From Cylindrobasidium torrendii FP15055 ss-10 (Eukaryota; Basidiomycota; Agaricomycetes; Agaricales; Physalacriaceae): 64,000 nucleotides of DNA. Shown here in pieces: positions 57,231 to 64,000 of the stretch (its first letter is position 1; every line of letters starts with the position of its first letter). The notes below the pieces were generated by a model. It ran no database searches. It was not told the origin of the DNA and saw nothing but the letters and a program-made list of their open reading frames with translations. The position numbers and the translations under genes are program-made. The stretch is from the NCBI GenBank assembly GCA_000934385.1, contig KN880504.1, forward strand, positions 44,219-108,218, in the 5' to 3' direction.

Positions 57231-57421
57231 CTATCCCCCCACTCGTGCTTTTTTCTGTTGTATTTTGTATGAGGTCTCCATTCCCAGAATAGGATATCTA
57301 TCTTTTCATTGTTCATGCCATGAGCCTGCGGTTTGAACTGCGACCCCAGTGTCAATAGCTCAGTGTGCGTCGTTCATGACGAGGATGCGGCGCACGTCAC
57401 CTGCGCCACAGTGACGAAGGC

Positions 57422-57429
57422 TATATAAA
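57422..57429 (+). promoter_or_regulatory. TATA box of small orphan gene 2
   Basis: TATATAAA lies 72-79 bases before the ATG at 57501, with a C-rich leader between. Confidence 0.7.
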
Positions 57430-57500
57430 CCTGAACTCAATGCCCGAAACCTCACTTTCACAACCCACCTCATCCTTTGCACAAATTACACGACGAATTC

Positions 57501-58028
57501 ATGAGTTCTATTGGAAACAAGATTCAGTGTGTATTTCGCTCGAACCTCCTGCCACCTTCCTGACCGCAATTGCAGAGGCGCCTACAAGGCTGTCCACGGC
57601 GCTGGCGAAGTGCTACGCTCCGAGGCAATGAACGGCTTGGATACTGCGCTTGACACCAAGCCAGATGGACGCCATGAAAGGACATCAGAGAATGGACGCG
57701 CCGAGTTTAACCAAGGTGTCACCAACGCCCGGACTGGCCAGAATCATACAACCACTTCGACCACGACTACACCTGCTTCTCGTACGCTTATATCGATGTG
57801 TTTCTTCTTTGTCTAATCTCTTTTGCAGATGCACTGGGTGACGGTCGTGGTCCGACAGGGACTACGAACAACTTTGCTGCCGCGCCAGCCGCCGCACCAG
57901 CACACCATACTGACGCGCCGGTGGGTCATCATCGCGAAGAAGCTATGTCGAATGACCCCGCCGCGGTTCAAACTGGACATGCGGAGCGCCATGGGAGAGA
58001 CTGGGATGCATCAAACAAGAGGTATTGA
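57501..58028 (+). CDS. small orphan protein 2 of a tandem pair
   Basis: Three exons (57501-57526, 57576-57781, 57829-58028) encode 143 residues. It is related to the preceding gene over the first 65 residues (GAYKAVHGAGEVLRSEAMNG against GVLETFHGMGDYIRFSSMHA). The remainder is very polar, rich in Thr, His, Ala, Asn and Gly (TTSTTTT, APAAAPAH), without hydrophobic segments or cysteine, so it is probably intrinsically disordered and heat-soluble. Proteins of this plan, a short GAGE-type amphipathic start and a disordered tail, are common in mushroom genomes and unnamed. The 270-base spacing from gene 1 and the shared first intron indicate tandem duplication. A role in stress protection is possible but not shown by the sequence. 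Confidence 0.72.
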
Positions 58029-58326
58029 GGGCACTTGGCAACTATTGTAGCAGTAACAATTTGTATCAATAAATTCGTGATTCTTGCGAGCCTCGTGTTG
58101 ACTCTGATAAGCACGTGTACCGGATCACAGATTAGCAATGTTTCCGTTCCGTGATTTCTTGGCCTCCGGGTAAAATGTATATGTTTTCATAGAATACGCT
58201 TTGTGCCTGTAGGCGAGATCCTTAGCTGCTCCTGCTTTCGTACGGCCACAACGGGGCCACTAGCCGTTTCTCATGGTTAGTTTTTTCGCCCTTGTGCGCC
58301 CGATAACCTAATGAAAACCATCAGCA

Positions 58327-59570
58327 ATGTCTACAAACGACAAGGAATCCACTATACCCTCTCCCTCTCCAGTTGTGACTCCGACCGCGCCCTCTAAATT
58401 CTGGAAGCATGCGAAAACTGCACTGGGCCATGTCCTCGACCAATGGTTTCTCATCGCGCTAGGAATTGTGGTCGCCATAGCCTCTCAGGTGCAAGTCGCG
58501 GAATCACAGCAGCACACGAAGAGCACAGTCGTCAGCTACCTATGCGTATGCGTCGTCTTCCTCCTCACTGGCCTCACACTATCCACCCGCGCTCTCTTCA
58601 CAAACTACAAGCGCATCGGACTCCATTTATACGTGCAGGGATTCTGCTTTCTCATCGACTCCGCCAGTGTATTCGCGGTCATGACTCTATTTGGAACAAA
58701 TCACCATTTGATGGATCCTGGGCTGTTAGTGGGGTTCGTCTTCATGGGGTGTGTGCCGACGACCATATCGTCTAACGTCGGTGAGTCGCAGTGCCATCGC
58801 ATACCACCACTCGCTGACAGTCGACAGTGATGACTCGAAGTGCACACGGAAATGAAGCGGTCACAGTTGTTGAATCGACCATCGGCAATGTCCTCGCGCC
58901 GTTCATCTCACCCCTCCTCATCCGCATGTACCTTCTCTCAGGCGCCTGGTGGACACAGTCACTCGACCAATTCACCAGCGGCTCCCTCACTGCACTCTAC
59001 CGCCGCGTCTTCAAACAACTAGGGTTGAGCATGCTCATCCCTCTCTTTGTCGGCCAGGTCATCCAAAATCTCTTTCCCAAGATAACGAAGAAAATTATGA
59101 CCGAGTACAAAGTGGGGAAACTGTCGTCGTTGGCGCTACTCGTAATTGTATGGTCGGCGTACGACGCGGCATTTGCGACAGGCGCATTCGACACAATCCC
59201 GTCGTCCAACAGCATAATCGTCGTCTTCATTAGCATCGCGTTCTACATCGTATGGCTTGCCCTCGGTGTCTCCACAGCAAGACTGCTCTTCAAGTTCAAC
59301 AAACGGGATACCGTTTCAATAGCGTATTGCGTGCCGGCGAAGACGCCAGCGATGGGTGTCCCGTTGGCGACATCAATGTTCGTCGGGCTGGATGCTTCTA
59401 CTAGAGCGAAGCTGCAGATTCCACTGGTTATATTCCAGGGGTTGCAGATTGCAATGGGCAGTCTGTTGGTGCCGGCTTTCAGGAACTGGGTGAGAGACGA
59501 GGAGGAAAGGGAGAAAGCTTTGCTTGAAGGGAAAAATACTGGCAAGGAGAGGGAGTCCGGGAATGTATAG
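58327..59570 (+). CDS. SLC10A7/RCH1-type bile acid:sodium symporter family transporter
   Basis: Two exons (58327-58780, 58828-59570; 47-base intron) encode 398 residues with about ten membrane helices. The fold is the bile acid:sodium symporter (SBF-like) type. VFMGCVPTTISSNVVMTRSAHGNEAVTVVESTIGN contains the crossover-region pattern of the SLC10A7 branch, and AYCVPAKTPAMGVPLA lies in the second repeat. In yeasts the Rch1 member is a plasma-membrane protein that restrains calcium uptake, and human SLC10A7 also affects calcium entry. Neither has a proven bile-acid substrate. The N-terminus is Ser/Pro-rich and cytosolic, the C-terminus charged. Length and topology are normal for the family. Confidence 0.92.
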
Positions 59571-60523
59571 ATATTTACGGTCTTTGCTTTCGCTCCGTCG
59601 CGATGTTGGACAATACGAGCAACCGTGATCTCAGGCGCGAGATACATGGGCAAATGCTCTTGGTTGACCGGCCAATTTGCGCATGGGTGGTGGTGCATAC
59701 AAGCTGTCATCATTATGCATTCTCCCGTTTATACATGGTCTAGGCTTGTACTTACATATATAGTAGCGCCCAATTGCTAACTTTCTCGGTCAATGGGACA
59801 TGGTGCTAAACTGCGCTCAGTGGCAGCATTACTGTCAATCGTTCAGGCTTCAAGGATGCCTTCCCGCAAAACAATGCCCAATGCCCATTGCCCACTACCT
59901 TGTGTCAATCAAGGGGTCCATGCGTGAGCTTGTTATCAAGGCGAGGTGCTATGTTTCACAAAGCAAAGCATCTGAATTTTACATTGACAAAAGCTGACTT
60001 CACTCTCACGTGAAGCGTGGGAAAGCTTCGTAAATTGTTCGATCAGAATCCAGTTCCGCCACATGATGGAGCCAATGATATGTCGATACAATCCCAGAGA
60101 GCTCTTTCATTTCGAAAGACTTTCGACCGGCTTGACATCATCCTGAGCTCTCGTTTGTATATCATTCGCTTCGTTTGTGGCGCTGCCTTAGGCTAACAAA
60201 ATCTACCTCGTCACTGACCGTTTTCGGATCAAAGTTAGCAAACAAGTCTTTCCACCGGAAAAAGAAGGTCAGCAAATGTGCATCCTGTACGACAACCATC
60301 ACGTACTGTAGCCGTCTTTTTTTGCGTATCTTGACCATCATCCTCCTCGCTGTACATCACAACACACCTTCCACCTAGCTAACCATTCCTGGGTTAGGAT
60401 CCACACACCAAAAGTACTTCATCTTGTACCCGCTTTCATGGCCGTGCAGTGTCACCGTGCCTAGGATCCTATAACTACTGCACTCGTTCCCCACTCTGTT
60501 CCGTTTCGCCTCTCCCTCTTTCT
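59571..60523. other. intergenic region
   Basis: 953 bases between two genes on the same strand; no supportable gene, repeat or RNA. Pyrimidine-rich sequence precedes the next start codon. Confidence 0.5.
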
Positions 60524-61765
60524 ATGCCTGAGGATTCACGACAAATCCGAGAGGCGTACTTCAATGCATGCAATTTCGAGTCCCTCATGCGAGGTGCGTA
60601 GATCATTGATTCTCGCGTCGGGATGCTCATGGCGCGTCGGCAGGGATCCACTTCGCCGTTGCCTGGAGCGCGCTGACGGCATTATGTTCGCCCTCTTCTC
60701 CATCCCCGCTTCTCGTTCCTCACCGTCTCCGCCAGATACCAGCAGGGCAAAGAGCGAGCGAAGACATGTCCTTGCTTTCCTCGTTTTAGCATTGTTTATC
60801 ATGTCCACGGTTCACATGGCCACATTCTGGGCATACGTGCATAATGCTTTCATCATCCACGGAGACACGGAGGATTCCATTGCAGAGGCGCTGGACTCCT
60901 ACCCTGCTTGGTTTACCGGCACAACGTCCATATCCGACCTTAATGCTATTCTTGCAGATGGTATCCTGGTATGCCCATCTGCTACGTCCTGTTGCATGTA
61001 TTCCTGGGCGCTAACGCATTCCACTGTAGATATGGCGCACTTGGGTTATCTGGGGCTACCATTGGTTCATTATCGTCATCCCGGTGGCGACCACCATTCT
61101 CACACTTGTCTTCTCCATCATCGCGACCTACCGTACGGTGTCTAATACATCGTTCGGAAGCCTGGGCGTCGACTATGCCACTGCGCTCTACTCAACCTCC
61201 CTCATTACCACCATCCTGTGCACCGGGCTCATAGTCTGGCGGATTATCTCCATAACAAGATTCTCCAAATCTCTCAAGTCGTATTCAAGTATCATGGAGA
61301 TCCTTGTTGAGTCGTGCATGTTGTATTTTGTGGCGACCTTGTTTGCCCTCATCGCGTATATATACAGCGGGCCAGCATCAGAATACGCGTCAGCGTTCTG
61401 GACGTCCATGACCGTAGGCTTTTACTTCCACCGGTCCTAATGCATAGGCTGAGAACGACATGCAGGGAATCGCACCGACACTCATCATCCTTCGCGTCGC
61501 GTCAGGCAAGGCGCGGCCAAACGATTCCTGGAGAGACGCAACTCCGAGTGGGATTAGCACCCACTCGCGCTCGTCGAAGATGCCGCGCTTTATGCATCAG
61601 CACTCTGCCAGTGACGATAGCAGAGGACATGACCTGGAGGACCTGGAGAGTTTCCGCACGACGGTGGATCCAACACCGACGGCTAGTGTCGAGGCAACGT
61701 CGTTCGCCTCCACTCATCGCACACCGCATAAAGGGGAGAATCTGGTTCCATCGTTCCGTGAATAG
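60524..61765 (+). CDS. orphan 7-TM receptor-like membrane protein
   Basis: Five exons (60524-60593, 60644-60685, 60736-60968, 61030-61413, 61466-61765) encode 342 residues. Hydrophobic helices begin at about residues 23, 49, 109, 130, 165, 207 and 238. The phrase ILIWRTWVIWGYHWFIIVIPV at the third/fourth helix is the signature of a very large Agaricomycete 7-TM family often left as hypothetical. The tail (about residues 255-342) is hydrophilic, Ser/Thr-rich and carries possible phosphorylation sites, as in signalling receptors. It is unrelated in detail to the 7-TM gene at 21010. The first two exons are short; the frame is constant through all junctions. The probable location is the plasma membrane. 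Ligand and partner are unknown; coupling to a G protein is not shown. Confidence 0.85.
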
Positions 61766-61910
61766 GTTTCGTATTTGGGCACTGGGATGTCTGTAGCCTA
61801 AGACTTGTTGAAGGACATTCGTTTGGTACAGTTTTTTAAGATAATGTATTACTGCTGCTGTTTTCGGTCATTCCTAGTATTCTATGTGCTGTTTCCTTAT
61901 AAAACAGTTG

Positions 61911-63394
61911 TCAGCGGTCGAACCGAAGATGATAATAAAGAGGAATGTACCATTCAACACTGAACTGAGGGATTCTCCCGAGCGCCCTGTGCATGCTCTC
62001 TTGCGCATTCTCCTTTACATCCAGCCTACCATCACACTGGTCTGACCATACCCAGATAAACTGTTGCAACGCCGGTAAGCGCCTTGGAATGTCGTCGCAG
62101 ATTTCGCGCCAGCCAAAATTTCCCTCGTCGAAGATGTCAGTAGGATCCAAGTTGTATAACAAGGCAGTAATCGTGAGGTATTGCAGATTCGGTGCATGAA
62201 GATGACGCAGGGCGCTGACGGCCCAGCTTATTTCTAATTTGAGATCGTTGGTGAATCTGTCAATGGTACGTATATGAAGATGGACCAAATTGATGAGGGG
62301 GGTTTTGCCAGTCGGCCCAAAAACACTGCCTATGTTTAACCAAAAATCTCGTCAAAGGTCAGTCGATGAGTCCTAATAGGTATAGTAGACTGTATATCTC
62401 ACCTCGCTCGGGTGTTGCGCGTAAAGTGACCTGTGTCAACGTACTCGAAGTTGCATCCAAAAGACGGATGAACGCTTCCGAGGTGAAAGCGGCGTTCGTG
62501 CATATGAGAGTCTGTAATGGTACGACGGTGACCCCTCGGGCACTCAGTAGATAGTCCACAAACCAATCCGCGTTTTCCAGCGTGTAAGGGTCCATCATTA
62601 TGATGTCCGAAGAATCGAAGCAAACGGATTGCAAAATCGAGACTTTGGCTGTGGACAGGATAGGCAGCGAGCCTGCTGTGTTCGATTTTACAAGAGTGGT
62701 GTTGAAGCGAAGATGGACGAGGGGTGGGAGGGCGTTCAGAATGATACACGCGTCGTTTACGGTGAGGCCAGTGAAATTGATAAAGCGAACGTCTTGAATG
62801 CGAGGTAGCTGGCGAAGGAACCGGAGGATAGTATCCAGCGTTACCTTCGAGCTGTGTACACCGTACTGTGATAGACAACTCCGTAGCACCCACTTTCCAT
62901 CCCAGATCAGCTTGCTAGCATTTGGAAAGATGGGGATCGGCAGGTCGGGGGGCGATATATACATGTCTATCTCCTGCCTGTTGATACGCCAGGAATCTCC
63001 CCGGCCAAAATCTAAAGTTCTGCGAGCGTATCCTGAGCCAGGATTCTTGCTGTCCTCTAGTTTTGCATGTCTCACGCCGGGGGCATAGACTATCGTGCGA
63101 ACGTATGCAGGAAGGCCCGGCGAGGACTCCGACAGCGCATGCCAGCGACCGAAATCCGCCTTCATAGAGAAATTTGCCATTGAGAAAAGATAAGGAAGAG
63201 CGCTTGAGCGCCATTCTTTGTTGACGAGGGATAGAGGGCATATCGAGGAGAAAATATGTTCTTGCCGAGAAGGATCATCTATCACCAAGGCAAAGATAGT
63301 CTCCAAGATTTCTGCTGGTATGGAGTTGGAAGCTGCGAAAGATTCTCAGCTGTTTGTTAGTGCTATGCTGGCATTGCAACTGACTGCTGGCCAT
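61911..63394 (-). CDS. F-box-like protein with LRR-like region
   Basis: Three exons (63394-63385, 63332-62403, 62329-61911) encode 452 residues. The first exon is only ten bases (ATG plus seven) and was found by requiring that the F-box (SIPAEILETIFALVID, from residue 7) be joined to a start codon; the 52-base intron has a CACTAAC branch site and a GTCAGT donor. The F-box continues to about residue 55 (SLVNKEWRSSALPYLF). The rest has leucine-rich, LRR-like spacing. Overall plan and motif wording (ALPYLFSMANF, YVRTIVYAPG) resemble the F-box gene at 11697 (ALRYLFAKADF, MVRHVEFAPG), so the two are distant paralogues. The presumed role is an SCF substrate adaptor. It is convergent with the 7-TM gene, 145 bases apart. 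Confidence 0.87.
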
Positions 63395-64000
63395 GATAGT
63401 AAGCCGATAAAAGGAAATGAACTGACATCACCTGCCTCACGCGGCGATCCGGCGTGCTAAACGCGGGGGCGTGACAAAAACACCATCCAACAGAAAGCCA
63501 CGCGCGGACCCTCGCGGACCTCCCCAATCGCAATGGTCAGGGGTGTAAGTTGTTACTCACGGTTGTGATTCCTTTGTGTGCCGCGATGCGCCTGGGCAAG
63601 TGCATTGTCATTGGGACATTTGAAAACAAACCAGACTCTCGCTTGATCTAAAGGAACTCGAGTATATGTCGAGACACCACGGAGGGAGACCCCTCTTCCC
63701 GTCTAGAAAAGCACTGGAGAATGGCACAAAAATTTCATATTTCCACTTGTTTCGCAAACCCTTGTTCATTCGGGGTATGCAGCTGGAAGCAAAGAAATTG
63801 CATTTGCGAAAAAGGTGCTCAAATTGGTCACACAACCAAAGTTATCTACAAAGTCAAGATTTTCAAGCAGTCTTTCACTGTGAAATAGTTTGTTCAGAAA
63901 CCTGGTCTTGATGTGGCTAGGAAACACCTTGGTAAACTGATTGTTTTGGACCATTATCCATGTGTTTCTCACACCGTAAAAGGGGGTGGTCTCCGTGGTG
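63395..64000. other. right-end region, no gene seen
   Basis: 606 bases to the window edge. Frames near 63608-63972 on both strands have no motifs. This is probably the upstream region of the F-box gene. Confidence 0.45.

Overview
The window is nuclear DNA from a filamentous basidiomycete, most likely an Agaricomycete. Nearly every gene is split by short GT-AG introns of about 45-60 bases with CTRAY-like branch points. The families present are typical of mushroom-forming fungi: F-box proteins with LRR-like tails, orphan 7-TM proteins, a divergent G-alpha, and tandem orphan genes. I found no operons, rRNA, tRNA, CRISPR or intact transposon. I assembled 28 protein-coding gene models. Each keeps one reading frame across all splice junctions, which is strong internal support, but all are predictions from sequence alone.

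Layout. 1-7.8 kb is gene-poor, with one small acidic orphan gene on the minus strand (2596-3281) and a short tandem repeat. 7.8-20.4 kb looks like a metabolic gene neighbourhood: an AYR1-like short-chain reductase, a 14-TM DHA2-type MFS transporter, an F-box protein, a TauD-type Fe(II)/2-oxoglutarate dioxygenase, then a second reductase and a second dioxygenase on the opposite strand, and a Zn2Cys6 regulator. Both enzyme types are duplicated within 10 kb, and a transporter and regulator lie alongside. This is the best candidate for an undescribed pathway here. 21-27.3 kb holds an orphan 7-TM protein and two tandem mitochondrial phosphate carriers. 28.5-36.7 kb holds a 4CL/fatty acyl-CoA synthetase with a PTS1-like C-terminus, an F-box protein, and a G-alpha-like protein whose catalytic glutamine is a serine.

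37-47.5 kb is a run of minus-strand genes: a sphingoid-base-phosphate phosphatase, two tandem paralogous orphan proteins, an LRR protein, riboflavin biosynthesis RIB3 and a phosphatidylserine decarboxylase. 48-55.3 kb carries a possible tubby-like protein, a zinc-independent MDR reductase and a secreted aspartic protease with a long Ser/Gly/Ala-rich linker. 56.6-63.4 kb carries two tandem small paralogous orphan proteins with strong TATA boxes, an SLC10A7/RCH1-type transporter, a second 7-TM protein and a third F-box protein.

How the genes may work together (inference). The 8-20 kb block could import a sulfonate- or carboxylate-like substrate, oxidise it with two related dioxygenases and reduce carbonyl products with two related reductases, under the adjacent zinc-cluster factor. 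The housekeeping genes at 37-47.5 kb (sphingolipid, PE and riboflavin synthesis) look like ordinary conserved background.
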